Counted from the stretch's first letter, positions 51,804-61,788 are shown. The stretch: 64,000 nt of DNA from an uncultured Arachnia sp. (GCA_934636715.1 CAKUBE010000002.1:62001-126000), one strand, 5' to 3'. Program-made: numbers and translations. The notes: a model not told the origin generated them from the letters alone.

Positions 51804-52763
51804 ATGGGAAACGGATACTGGAACACCACCGCCTACACCAACGCCGCGAGCGCGCGCCGGAAGGCAGGCGTCGACGACTTCGGCTACACCTCCGCCATGC
51901 GCGGCGTGCCGCGCAATCAGCGGAAGCCGGCGCCGAGCCTCGACGCCTACGGCGCCACCGTGCGCGAGGCCAGGGACAGCGACGAACACCCGAACAGCAC
52001 GCCCATCGCCGTCCTCTTCGACGTCACCGGCTCGATGCTGAACGTGCCCCAGACCCTGCAGCGGCGGCTGCCCGACCTGCTCGGGCTGCTGACCCGCGGC
52101 GGCTACGCCCAGGACCCGCAGATACTGGTCGGCGCCATCGGCGACGACGTCTTCGACGCGGTGCCGCTGCAGATCGGCCAGTTCGAGAGCGACAATCGCA
52201 TCGACGAGCAGCTGCGCGACATCTACCTGGAGGGCGGGGGCGGCGGCGACCGCAAGGAGGGCTACGCGCTCGCCGCGTGGTTCCTCGCCACGCGGGCCGA
52301 GCTCGACAGCCTGGCCAAGCGGGGCCGCAAGGGCTACTGCTTCATCATCGGCGACGAGGCGAACAAGGACGTGTTGAGCGCGGCCTCGATCCGCCGGTTC
52401 GTCGGGGAGGACGTGCCGGACGACCTCACGATCCGCGAGGTCTACCGCCTGCTGGAGGAGAAGTTCCACGTCTACTTCGTGGTGCCGAACCTCACCTCGT
52501 ACTACGACGAGCCCTGGCTGGAGGACCACTGGCGCGGCGTCGTCGGGGAGCGGTTCCTGAAGCTCGACGACCCGGCCGCCGTCTGCGACCTGATCGCCGT
52601 CACCGTCGGGATCATGGAGGAGTCCATCACCCTCGACGAGGGGCTCCAGGACCTGCACAACATCGGCTCGACCGGGGGAGCCGCCGTCGGCAAGGCGCTG
52701 GCCACCCTCGGCGCCACGGGCGGCGGACTCGCCACCGGGGGGATCCTCCCCGCCGATCTGTAG
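51804..52763 (+). CDS. VWA-domain protein
   Basis: A 319-residue soluble protein with one VWA-like domain. The metal site motif is LFDVTGSMLNVP (Asp-x-Thr-x-Ser type) near residue 73; GAIGDDVFDAVPLQIGQFES and a Gly-rich GGGGGDRKEGY loop follow, then GYCFIIGDEANKD for the second acidic contact. No membrane span. AAGGAG precedes the ATG. It probably binds the J-domain partner or a substrate through the metal; this is inference from the gene pairing. Confidence 0.78.
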   Translation: MGNGYWNTTAYTNAASARRKAGVDDFGYTSAMRGVPRNQRKPAPSLDAYGATVREARDSDEHPNSTPIAVLFDVTGSMLNVPQTLQRRLPDLLGLLTRGGYAQDPQILVGAIGDDVFDAVPLQIGQFESDNRIDEQLRDIYLEGGGGGDRKEGYALAAWFLATRAELDSLAKRGRKGYCFIIGDEANKDVLSAASIRRFVGEDVPDDLTIREVYRLLEEKFHVYFVVPNLTSYYDEPWLEDHWRGVVGERFLKLDDPAAVCDLIAVTVGIMEESITLDEGLQDLHNIGSTGGAAVGKALATLGATGGGLATGGILPADL

Positions 52764-52777
52764 CCGACTGGTTCGGC

Positions 52778-52858
52778 GGCCGTGCACAGATCTCTGCATA
52801 TGCGGATGAAGGCCGGATATCGACCTTGGTCGACGCATACAGAGAACTGTGCACGGCC
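52778..52858. repeat. MITE-like palindromic element, copy A
   Basis: An 81-base element with long imperfect inverted ends: GGCCGTGCACAGATCTCTG and CAGAGAACTGTGCACGGCC. A relative with the same end words lies at 58484-58559. It occupies most of the gap between the VWA and PurA-like genes. Confidence 0.75.
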
Positions 52859-52894
52859 CGTAGGGGATTGAAGACGACGGAGGGGAGGAGTGGC

Positions 52895-54406
52895 ATGAAG
52901 GAACTAGGTAGAGCTCGGCAGGCGATCGTCGTCGTCGGGCTGGGGTACGGCGACGAGTCGAAGGGGGCGACGGTCGACTACCTGGCCTCCGCGCTCGACG
53001 ACACCGTCGCCGTGGTGCGGTGGTCGGGCGGGGCGCAGGCCGCGCACAACGTCCGGCACGGGCCACGGCACCACACGTTCCGGCAGTTCGGGTCGGCGTC
53101 GCTGCTCGACGTGCGCACCATCCTGCGCGCGCCGATGCTCGTCAACCCGCTGCTGCTCGACGCCGAGGCCGACGAGCTCGCGGCGCTCGGCGTCCACGAC
53201 CCGTTGGGCCTGATCGCGGCAGATCCTGCCTGCCTGGTCACCACGCCGATCCACGCGGCGATGAACCAGGCGCGCGAGATCCTCCGCGGCGCCGCGCGGC
53301 ACGGTTCGACGGGCCTGGGCATCGGCGAGACCGTCGCCTACGACCTGGCCGTCCGCGGCCGCGCCCGCCGCGGTGACGTCGTCGGCAACTTCCCATGCCC
53401 CGCGGACGCGCCGTCGATCCCCGCCCTGCGCGTCGGCGACCTCCGCAACCGTCGGGCGACGGTGGCGGCGCTCGACGCCCTCGCGAGGTACGCCGAGCCG
53501 CTCCTGGCGTTGGTCGACGACTCGGAGGTCGTGGCCGGGTCTCTTGGTTTCGACACGGGCACCCGGCCGGCGCCTCGTGTCCCGGCTCAACCAGCGGTAG
53601 GTGACCTCGCCGACCGCCTGATGGGGATCGCGCGCGAGATCGAGATCCTCGACGACGCGGACCGCGCCCTGGGCGCGGCGTTGGGCTCCGGGACGGTGAT
53701 CTTCGAGGGATCGCAGGGCGTGCTGCTCGACGAGTGGCACGGCTTCCACCCGCACACGACGTGGGCGACGGTGACGCCGCGCGGCCTCGTCGCGGAGTTG
53801 GAGGCCGCCGGGCACGACCCGTACGTGCTCGGGCTCACCCGCACGTACGCCACGCGGCACGGCGCCGGCCCGATGCCCACCGAGGACGCGGCGCTCGACC
53901 TGCCCGAACCCGACAACGGCCCGGGGCTCTATCAGGGAGACTGGCGGGTGGGACACCTGGACCTTTCCGCGCTTCGATACGCGTCGAAGGTCGCCGGCCG
54001 CGTCGACGGCGTGGGCGTCTCCCACCTCGACGTGCTCGCCGCCTCGAAGAAATGGCCCGTGACGGGGGATGCCGAACAGGCCGGTGGTGTGCATGCTCGC
54101 GAGATATGGCCCGTGAGGGGTGATGCGCAGAGAAAGCGGTGTGGTGTATTGCAGATCAAGGTGGCGCGGACCTGGTCCGGCGACCCCGACCCGCTGGCGC
54201 TCCCCGGCCCGCACGACCTCGCCGCCCTGGAGGGGCTGACCGCGCGCGCGTTCGCCGCCCGCCCCGACCTCGAGCCGCTGCCGGGCGACGAGGACGAGGT
54301 GCTCGCGCTGATCGCCGACGCCGTCGGCGCCCCGGTGGTGCTCACGGCTCACGGGCCACGCCGCTGCGATCGTCGGTCTCTTGATGTCCACACGACGGTT
54401 AGCTGA
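52895..54406 (+). CDS. Divergent adenylosuccinate synthetase paralogue (PurA-like)
   Basis: A 503-residue PurA-fold protein. GLGYGDESKGATVDYLA keeps the catalytic Asp (residue 20) and Lys; GGAQAAHNVR keeps the catalytic His; VIFEGSQGVLLDEWHG, TRTYATRHGAGPMPTED and VGHLDLSALRYA match later PurA blocks. But the GDEGKGK and SSNT motifs are altered and the GTP-base end is divergent, so it is unlikely to be the housekeeping PurA. Two repeat insertions add loops near residues 217-235 and 386-420, and a third repeat-like stretch supplies the C-terminus. The J-domain, VWA and NrtR context suggests a nucleotide-linked special function. Confidence 0.78.
   Translation: MKELGRARQAIVVVGLGYGDESKGATVDYLASALDDTVAVVRWSGGAQAAHNVRHGPRHHTFRQFGSASLLDVRTILRAPMLVNPLLLDAEADELAALGVHDPLGLIAADPACLVTTPIHAAMNQAREILRGAARHGSTGLGIGETVAYDLAVRGRARRGDVVGNFPCPADAPSIPALRVGDLRNRRATVAALDALARYAEPLLALVDDSEVVAGSLGFDTGTRPAPRVPAQPAVGDLADRLMGIAREIEILDDADRALGAALGSGTVIFEGSQGVLLDEWHGFHPHTTWATVTPRGLVAELEAAGHDPYVLGLTRTYATRHGAGPMPTEDAALDLPEPDNGPGLYQGDWRVGHLDLSALRYASKVAGRVDGVGVSHLDVLAASKKWPVTGDAEQAGGVHAREIWPVRGDAQRKRCGVLQIKVARTWSGDPDPLALPGPHDLAALEGLTARAFAARPDLEPLPGDEDEVLALIADAVGAPVVLTAHGPRRCDRRSLDVHTTVS
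53544..53597 (+). repeat. Interspersed palindromic repeat inside the PurA-like gene
   Basis: TTGGTTTCGACACGGG at one end and CCCGGCTCAACCAGCGG at the other match the family seen at 13136 and 57501. It is 54 bases, in frame. Confidence 0.75.
54050..54150 (+). repeat. Second repeat type inside the PurA-like gene, 54-base tandem units
   Basis: Two units start AAATGGCCCGTGACGGGGG and ATATGGCCCGTGAGGGGTG, offset by 54 bases (18 codons), and encode WPVTGDA and WPVRGDA. The insert parts the PurA blocks SHLDVLAA and LQIKVARTW. No copy elsewhere in the window. Confidence 0.7.
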
Positions 54407-54482
54407 CGCTCACGCGTCGGCTCGATCAGCGGCGAGGCCGCCTCGTCATACGGCTGGTGGTCCGGGGGGCTCGTGCGCGAGA

Positions 54483-54488
54483 TAAGGT
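54483..54488 (+). promoter_or_regulatory. Probable -10 box of the NrtR-type gene (leaderless)
   Basis: TAAGGT lies seven bases before the ATG at 54496. Confidence 0.4.
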
Positions 54489-54495
54489 GCCGGAC

Positions 54496-55119
54496 ATGGC
54501 GGAGGACATCTTCAGCGTCGTGTCGGTCGATGTCGTCGCGGTCGCGTACGACCCAGGGGCTCGGCGCGTGCTGCTCGCGAGCCATGCCAGGACGGCGCCG
54601 CCGTTCGAGGGCGATCTGGCGCTCCCGGGCGTCGTCGTGCTGAGCGGCGAGCGCCTCGACCATGCGGCCGGGCGGGCCCTCGCCAAGCTCGGGCTGCCGG
54701 AGGAGCCGACGGCGTCAGGGCAGCTGCGCACCTTCGACGAGCCCGCGCGCGACCCGCGCGGGCCGTCGCTCTCCATCGCGATGTGGGCCGCGTTCCCGCA
54801 CGCGAGCGAGGCACCCGGGGTGACCTGGGCGCCGCTCGACGACGCCCCGCACCTGTCCTTCGACCACGACCAGATCGTCGCGGAGTCGCGGCGCATCCTG
54901 GCGGGCATGCTCTGGCGCGACCTGTCCCTCACCCGCGCGCTGACCGGGCCGCGGTTCTCCGCCGCCGACGCGGTGGCGATGACCGCGCAGCTCACCGGCC
55001 GCGAGGTGCACCGCGCCAACCTCAACCGGGATCTCGCGAAGACCCCCGGCCTCGTCGAGGCAGGTCTGGCGCCCGCGACGGGAGGGCGGCCGCCCAAGCT
55101 CTGGCGCTGGGAGGAGTAG
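54496..55119 (+). CDS. NrtR-type regulator (Nudix fold plus winged helix)
   Basis: A 207-residue protein with an N-terminal Nudix fold whose catalytic box is degenerate (PGVVVLSGERLDHAAGRAL lacks the REUxEE glutamates), followed by a winged helix (SAADAVAMTAQLTGREVHRAN, then GGRPPKLWRW). This is the layout of NrtR regulators, which bind ADP-ribose and control NAD-related genes. I chose the ATG downstream of a TAAGGT box over a longer start. As last gene of the J-domain set it may regulate that set. Confidence 0.85.
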   Translation: MAEDIFSVVSVDVVAVAYDPGARRVLLASHARTAPPFEGDLALPGVVVLSGERLDHAAGRALAKLGLPEEPTASGQLRTFDEPARDPRGPSLSIAMWAAFPHASEAPGVTWAPLDDAPHLSFDHDQIVAESRRILAGMLWRDLSLTRALTGPRFSAADAVAMTAQLTGREVHRANLNRDLAKTPGLVEAGLAPATGGRPPKLWRWEE

Positions 55120-55144
55120 CCCCGGCCGACGCCGCAGCCGCCCT

Positions 55145-55176
55145 ATACGAATGTATAGCAAGTGATACACTCGTAT
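55145..55176 (+). promoter_or_regulatory. TetR operator overlapping a leaderless promoter
   Basis: Inverted arms ATACGAATGTAT and ATACACTCGTAT (11 of 12 match) flank eight bases. The -10 word TACACT lies inside the second arm, six bases before the ATG, so the repressor would block its own operon. Confidence 0.72.
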
Positions 55177-55177
55177 C

Positions 55178-55819
55178 ATGGTTGCGGATGATCGGACGGC
55201 GAGGGCACGGCTGCGGGACGCGGCGATCGAGATCGTCGCGGAGGACGGGGCGAGGGCGCTCACGGCCCGCGGAGTCGCCGACCGCGCGGGCCTGTCCGCG
55301 GGCCTCATCCGGCATCACTTCGGCTCGATGGCCGACCTCCTCGTCGCGTGCGACGAGTTCGTGGCCGCCACGATCAGGGAACTCAAGGAGCAGTCCATCC
55401 AGGGCGGGCCGGCGTTCGACGCCCTCGCCGCGCTTCGGCAGAGCGGCAGCGCGCACCTGATGGGGTTCCTCGCGCTGCGCCTCGCCGACGACAGCCCGCA
55501 TATCAACGACCTCGTCGACACCCTCGCGGAGGATGCCGCCGACTACATGGCCGAGGGCGTGGAGCAGGGCATGCTCACCCCGACCCCGGACGAGCGGAAC
55601 CGCGCCGCCATGATGACCGTCTACGCGCTCGGCTCGCTCGTCATGTATCGCCATCTGCAACGGCTGCTCGACGTCGACCTCCGCGCGGCGGACCTCGCCA
55701 CCCAACCCGGGTTCGCCGAGTACCTGCGCCTCCAGATCGAGGTGTTCTCGGGCCTCATCACCCCGAGCGTCCTCACCCAGTACGCCGCCGCGATCCAGCA
55801 GCTCCAGGAGGAATCATGA
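55178..55819 (+). CDS. TetR-family regulator of the adjacent ABC exporter
   Basis: A 213-residue TetR protein. The helix-turn-helix spans ALTARGVADRAGLSAGLIRHHFG near residues 28-50. The C-terminal ligand domain is helical with no recognised pocket motif. Its stop overlaps the ATG of the ABC ATPase gene, so regulator, ATPase and permease form one operon, controlled by the inverted repeat before this gene. A drug or other toxic hydrophobic compound is the likely inducer; unproven. Confidence 0.9.
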   Translation: MVADDRTARARLRDAAIEIVAEDGARALTARGVADRAGLSAGLIRHHFGSMADLLVACDEFVAATIRELKEQSIQGGPAFDALAALRQSGSAHLMGFLALRLADDSPHINDLVDTLAEDAADYMAEGVEQGMLTPTPDERNRAAMMTVYALGSLVMYRHLQRLLDVDLRAADLATQPGFAEYLRLQIEVFSGLITPSVLTQYAAAIQQLQEES

Positions 55820-56700
55820 ACCCCATCCAGACCGCGGGCCTGACCAAGCACTACGGCTCGTTCCCGGCGCTCGTCGACCTCGACCTCGAGGTCCGCAGGG
55901 GCGAGATCTTCGGCTTCCTCGGCCCCAACGGCGCGGGCAAGTCCACCACCATCAGGCTGCTGATGGGCGAGCTGAACCCGACGGCGGGGTCGGCGACGGT
56001 TCTCGGCGCGGCCCCGCGGGAGGTCGCGCACCGGCAGCGGCTGGGCTACCTCCCGCCGGATCTCGCGCTCTGGCCGTCGATGACCGGACAGGAGACGCTG
56101 AGGTTCTTCGCGGGCCTGCGCGGCGGCGTCGACTGGGCCTATGCGCTCGGCCTCGCCGAGCGCCTGGGCGCCACCCTCGACAAGCGCGTGGGCGAGCTGT
56201 CCACCGGCAACCGGCAGAAGATCGGGCTCATCTCGGTGTTCATGCACAAGCCGGAGCTGCTCATCCTCGACGAGCCGAACGCGGGCCTCGACCCGCTCGT
56301 CCAGCACGAGTTCTGGGCGATGATGCGGGAGGTGGTCGATGACGGCCGCACCGTCTTCCTCTCCAGCCACACGCTGTCGGAGGTCGAGCGCGTCGCCGAC
56401 CGCGTCGGCATCATCCGGCACGGCCACCTGATCGCCGTCGAGGAGGTCGCGGCGCTGCGCCGCAAGAAGATGCGGCGCGTCGAGATCGACGTCGACGGCG
56501 CCCTCGCCGCGGAGGACCTGTCCGCCGTGCCGGGGATCCGGGACCTCGACATCCGAGCAGATCGCGTGGAACTGAACTTCGACGGCGACATGGCGCAGCT
56601 GCTCGCCGCCGTCACGGCCAAGGCGCGGCTGAGGGACATCCACACCCAGGAGGCCGAGCTCGAGGACATCTTCCTCACCTACTACAAGGACGAGTCGTGA
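55816..56700 (+). CDS. ABC exporter ATP-binding protein
   Basis: A 294-residue ABC-2-type ATPase. Walker A GPNGAGKST, signature LSTGNRQK (a common exporter variant of LSGGQ), Walker B LLILDEPNAGLDP and H-loop LSSHTLSE are intact. The C-terminal ~80 residues form the usual small beta domain of drug/antibiotic exporters. Overlaps tetR by ATGA and the permease by GTGA. Confidence 0.92.
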   Translation: MNPIQTAGLTKHYGSFPALVDLDLEVRRGEIFGFLGPNGAGKSTTIRLLMGELNPTAGSATVLGAAPREVAHRQRLGYLPPDLALWPSMTGQETLRFFAGLRGGVDWAYALGLAERLGATLDKRVGELSTGNRQKIGLISVFMHKPELLILDEPNAGLDPLVQHEFWAMMREVVDDGRTVFLSSHTLSEVERVADRVGIIRHGHLIAVEEVAALRRKKMRRVEIDVDGALAAEDLSAVPGIRDLDIRADRVELNFDGDMAQLLAAVTAKARLRDIHTQEAELEDIFLTYYKDES

Positions 56701-58475
56701 ACGCCGTCGTCCTCCGGCGCGGCCTGGCGAACGGGTGGAAGGGGCTGCTGATCACCGCCGCGGTCGTCGCGGGCATGCTGGCGGTCGGGCTCGCGGTCTA
56801 CACCGACCTCGACCTCAGCATCTACGACAAGCTGCCCGAGGCCGTGCGCGCGCTGATGGGCATCCCGGCGCACGCCGACCCGGCGATCATCGCCTACAAC
56901 GAGATGCTCGCCTCCATCGGCGCGCTCGCGTTCGTCGGCGTGGCGATCGCGATCGGCGCCCAGGCCGTCGCGGGCGAGGAACAGGATCGGACGCTGCACC
57001 TCGTCCTGGCCGCTCCGGTGTCCCGCGTCGCGTACCTCCTCAGCCGCGCCGCGGCGATGGTCGCGCTGCTGGCGGCGGGCGGAGCGCTGCTGTGGGCGGT
57101 GGCGGAGGCGGCGCCGCTGGTCGTCGGCACGGAGGTCGGCGACGCGCACCTGTTCGCCCTGGTGGCCCACCTGACCGCCGGCGCGATCTTCCATGCTTCC
57201 CTCGCGCTGGCCGTCGGAGCGCTGACCGGGCGCAAGGGCGTGGCCGCGGGCTGCGCCGCGGCCGTCATGGTGCTCGGCTGGCTCGGCTCCGGCCTCCTGC
57301 CGCTGTGGCGCGAAGGCGCCGCCGACTGGATCCCCTGGACCTGGTTCAACGGGTCGAAGCCCCTTGTCAACGGGGTCGACGGCGGCGACCTCGCTCTGCT
57401 TCTCGGCGGCGCGGCGGTGCTGATCGCCGTCGGCGCCCTGGGGTTCCGGGTGCGCGAGCTGCGGCTCGCGCAGTCGGGGTCGTCTCTGCTGGCGAGGCTC
57501 GAGGCCTTTCGACACGCGCCGCGACGCTTCGCGTCGGGTGCGCGGGTCAAGGAGGGCGGAGCTCGGCATGCGCTGGTTGATTTCGACGGAGCTGCAGCGC
57601 TTCGCGCAGCGAGCTGGCTCAATCCGGCGGAGCCGGACCGCAGCGCGAAGCGCCGCGGCCGTGTCGAAACCAATGGCCGTTCCCCGTCCCTCCTGGGGCT
57701 CCGGTTGGCGGCGCAGCGGGTGCTGCTCGCCTACGTCGTGGTGATCATGGGGCTGCTGATGGGCATGTCGATGCCGCTGATGTACGAGGCGATCAGCACC
57801 GCGATGGGAGACTTCGCCACCACGTTCCCGCAGACCATGACCGACCTCTTCGGCGGCGGCGACCTCGGCACCCCGGCGGGCTTCCTGCACCTGGAGACCT
57901 TCGGGATGATGCTGCCCGCCGCGGTGATCCTCGTCGCGACGGTGGCCGCGTCGTCGGGCATCGCGGGGGAGGAGCGCGCCCGCCGGATGTCGCTGCTGCT
58001 CGCCCAGCCGCTGTCTCGCACCCGGGTGTACGCGACGATCGCCGCCACCTCGGCGCTGTACGTCCTGATCGTGGCCGGGGTGGTGTTCCTCGGCACCTGG
58101 GCGGGGATCGCGATGGCCGCGCTCGACGTGTCCCTCGCCAACCTCGCGGGGGCCTGCCTCATGGCGGCGCTGCTCGGCTGGTTCTTCGGCGCGTTCGCGC
58201 TTCTCCTGTCCGCGGCGACGGGGCGCTCGTCGGTCGCGGTGTGGGCGACGACGGGGCTCGCCGTCGCGAGCTACTTCGGCTACACGCTGCTGCTCGCCGC
58301 GGGCAGGGAGGCCTGGGGCTGGTGGTCCCCGTTCCGCGCCTACCTGTCCGGCCCGCCCCTGATGGAGGGCATCCAGTGGTGGCAGCCCGCCTGGCTCGCC
58401 GTCGGCATCGTGGTGTTCCTTGCTGCCGGGCTCCCGCTGTTCCTCCGCCGCGACCTCCGGATCACGTCCGGGTAG
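56697..58475 (+). CDS. ABC-2-type exporter permease, two fused halves
   Basis: A 592-residue membrane protein with two sets of about six helices. Each half has the exporter pattern around VAGEEQDRTLHLVLAAPVSR and SGIAGEERARRMSLLLAQPLSRT, so the half-permeases are fused, and one ATPase gene serves both. Between them residues ~268-330 are hydrophilic and encoded by a 177-base stretch of interspersed repeats, including RVETNG as in the ECF S component. The GTG start overlaps the ATPase stop. Substrate unknown. Confidence 0.87.
   Translation: MNAVVLRRGLANGWKGLLITAAVVAGMLAVGLAVYTDLDLSIYDKLPEAVRALMGIPAHADPAIIAYNEMLASIGALAFVGVAIAIGAQAVAGEEQDRTLHLVLAAPVSRVAYLLSRAAAMVALLAAGGALLWAVAEAAPLVVGTEVGDAHLFALVAHLTAGAIFHASLALAVGALTGRKGVAAGCAAAVMVLGWLGSGLLPLWREGAADWIPWTWFNGSKPLVNGVDGGDLALLLGGAAVLIAVGALGFRVRELRLAQSGSSLLARLEAFRHAPRRFASGARVKEGGARHALVDFDGAAALRAASWLNPAEPDRSAKRRGRVETNGRSPSLLGLRLAAQRVLLAYVVVIMGLLMGMSMPLMYEAISTAMGDFATTFPQTMTDLFGGGDLGTPAGFLHLETFGMMLPAAVILVATVAASSGIAGEERARRMSLLLAQPLSRTRVYATIAATSALYVLIVAGVVFLGTWAGIAMAALDVSLANLAGACLMAALLGWFFGAFALLLSAATGRSSVAVWATTGLAVASYFGYTLLLAAGREAWGWWSPFRAYLSGPPLMEGIQWWQPAWLAVGIVVFLAAGLPLFLRRDLRITSG
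57501..57677 (+). repeat. Interspersed palindromic repeat cluster inside the permease gene
   Basis: CTTTCGACACGCG opens, GCTTCGCG recurs, GAGCTGGCTCAATCC lies in the middle, and GTGTCGAAACCAATGG closes. It forms the loop between the two permease halves and keeps the frame. Confidence 0.78.
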
Positions 58476-58483
58476 CCGTGACC

Positions 58484-58559
58484 GCGCACAAATCTCCGTA
58501 TGCGTTGCGGAAGCCTCATATAGCCCCTTCATCGACAGATACAGAGATTTGTGCACGCC
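58484..58559. repeat. MITE-like palindromic element, copy B
   Basis: Ends GCGCACAAATCTCCGTATG and CAGAGATTTGTGCACGCC match copy A at 52778. The middle differs. It lies just after the permease stop. Confidence 0.75.
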
Positions 58560-58643
58560 ACCCGGGCGTGAGCCCGGATCCGGGCTGGGAAATCGGATTC
58601 GCCGGAAGGGAATAGATGGGCGGGGTCTGCGGTTGGCCGTGGC

Positions 58644-59573
58644 ATGAGCATTTACCCTGACGTCACGGCCGTCATCGGCCGCACGCCCCTCGTGAAGTTG
58701 AACCGCGTGGTCGGCGACAACGCCACCGTCGCCGCCAAGCTGGAGTTCTACAACCCGGCCAACTCGGTCAAGGACCGCATCGGTGCGGCCATCATCGACG
58801 CCGCCGAGGCCTCCGGCGAGCTGCAGCCCGGCGGCACGATCGTCGAAGGCACCTCCGGCAACACCGGCATCGCGCTGGCGATGGTCGGCGCCGCCCGCGG
58901 CTACAACGTCGTCCTGACCATGCCCGAGACCATGTCGCTGGAGCGGCGCGCGCTGCTGCGCGCCTACGGCGCCGAGCTCGTGCTGACCCCCGGCCCGCAG
59001 GGCATGCGCGGGGCCGTCGAGAAGGCCAACGAGATCGCCGCCGAGCGCGGCGGCGTCCTCGCCCGCCAGTTCGCCAACCCCGCCAACGTCGCCATCCACC
59101 GCAAGACCACCGCTGAGGAGATCTGGAACGACACCGAGGGCCAGGTCGACATCATCGTCGCGGGCGTCGGCACCGGCGGCACCGTCTCCGGCGTCGGCCA
59201 GGTGCTCAAGGAGCGCAAGCCCGAGGTGCGCATCATCGCCGTCGAGCCGGAGGAGTCCCCGCTGCTGAGCGGCGGCCAGCCCGGCCCGCACAAGATCCAG
59301 GGCCTCGGCGCGAACTTCATCCCCGAGATCGTGGACCGCTCCGTGATCGACGAGGTCCTCCCGCGCAACATCAACCAGGCCGTGGAGTTCGCCCGCCGCG
59401 CCGCCACCGAGGAGGGCCTGCTCGTCGGCATCTCGTCCGGCGCCGCGCTGTCCGCGGCCGCCGAGGTCGCCGCCCGCCCGGAGAACGCGGGCAAGCTGAT
59501 CGTCGTCGTCCTCCCGGACTTCGGCGAGCGCTACCTCTCGACCGTCCTCTTCGAGGGCCTCCTCGACAACTGA
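58644..59573 (+). CDS. cysK: Cysteine synthase A
   Basis: A 309-residue O-acetylserine sulfhydrylase that makes cysteine from O-acetylserine and sulfide. The PLP lysine is in [11 protein letters not shown]; the loop [12 protein letters not shown] and the phosphate loop [12 protein letters not shown] are intact; [10 protein letters not shown] closes the site. It is monocistronic: a perfect terminator follows, and copy B of the palindromic element lies upstream. Confidence 0.96.
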   Translation: MSIYPDVTAVIGRTPLVKLNRVVGDNATVAAKLEFYNPANSVKDRIGAAIIDAAEASGELQPGGTIVEGTSGNTGIALAMVGAARGYNVVLTMPETMSLERRALLRAYGAELVLTPGPQGMRGAVEKANEIAAERGGVLARQFANPANVAIHRKTTAEEIWNDTEGQVDIIVAGVGTGGTVSGVGQVLKERKPEVRIIAVEPEESPLLSGGQPGPHKIQGLGANFIPEIVDRSVIDEVLPRNINQAVEFARRAATEEGLLVGISSGAALSAAAEVAARPENAGKLIVVVLPDFGERYLSTVLFEGLLDN

Positions 59574-59589
59574 TCCGATACGTTCGCGA

Positions 59590-59628
59590 CTCGCGCCCGG
59601 CAGGTCTCCCTGCCGGGCGCGAGTTTTT
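59590..59628 (+). terminator. Rho-independent terminator of cysK
   Basis: A perfect 15-base stem (CTCGCGCCCGGCAGG and its complement) with a TCTC loop is followed by five T. Confidence 0.95.
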
Positions 59629-59727
59629 GGCGGTGGTGATGTATCACCGCGGGGCTTGCGCACGACGCCGTCCGGCCCGCAACGCTCGGTGTCACCTATC
59701 CGGGGGACCTCGAATACACTCTGGCGC

Positions 59728-61278
<1,551 letters not shown>

Positions 61279-61279
61279 T

Positions 61280-61328
61280 CCTCAACGAGTAACGACCCCG
61301 CCGCCGGCGGGGTCGTTACTCGTTGAGG
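61280..61328. terminator. Perfect 49-base palindrome, bidirectional terminator
   Basis: Twenty-four-base perfect arms starting CCTCAACGAGTAACGACCCC flank a single C. It lies between the convergent guaA and PspC genes, only two bases from each stop. Confidence 0.8.
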
Positions 61329-61330
61329 GG

Positions 61331-61594
61331 CTAGAAGGAGCCGCCCTGGGGGCCGTTCTTCTTGTCGTCGTACCACTGGCGGGCCTTGGTGAAGCCCTCC
61401 TCGGCGATGGTGCCGCCGTCGGACTCGCGGGGGATCACGAGCCAGAGGATGACGTAGATCAGCACGCCGCCGCCGCCGAAGACGGCGAGCAGCGCGAACG
61501 CGATGCGGATGATGGTGGGGTCGACATTGAGGGAGCGGGCGATGCCGGAGGCGACGCCTGCGATCATGCCGTTGCGGCTACGGGTGAGGCTCAT
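61331..61594 (-). CDS. PspC-domain membrane protein
   Basis: An 87-residue PspC-domain protein: SRNGMIAGVASGIARSLNVDPTIIRIAF, then the membrane helix GGGGVLIYVILWLVIP. The tail is hydrophilic. PspC-type proteins sense or buffer membrane stress. Its ATG overlaps the stop of the preceding gene. Last gene of a three-gene operon divergent from a sensor kinase. Confidence 0.87.
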   Translation of the reverse strand: MSLTRSRNGMIAGVASGIARSLNVDPTIIRIAFALLAVFGGGGVLIYVILWLVIPRESDGGTIAEEGFTKARQWYDDKKNGPQGGSF

Positions 61595-61788
61595 GACTTT
61601 CTCTTTCCTTTCGGTGGGCGAACGCGGCTGAGGAGGAGTCCGAGCCCGCCGGCCGCGATCAGGATGGCGGCGAGGATCGGTTGGATGAAGGACGTCAGGA
61701 GGAGGCCGGAGAACAGGAGCACGAGGCCGAAGCCGACGGCGGCCAACCCGAGCGCGACGGCGCCCACGTCCAGGGTCGGGCGGCTCAT
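61591..61788 (-). CDS. Small two-helix membrane protein
   Basis: A 65-residue protein made of two hydrophobic helices (VALGLAAVGFGLVLLFSG and IQPILAAILIAAGGLGLLL) and a basic tail. ATGA overlaps tie it to both neighbours. Such small proteins are common between PspC genes in actinobacteria; function unknown. Confidence 0.7.
   Translation of the reverse strand: MSRPTLDVGAVALGLAAVGFGLVLLFSGLLLTSFIQPILAAILIAAGGLGLLLSRVRPPKGKRKS

Noticed and set aside
52895..54406. PurZ-type enzyme for 2-aminoadenine DNA
   Set aside because: The catalytic Asp of GDE is kept at residue 20, whereas PurZ proteins lack it; no other Z-genome gene is nearby.
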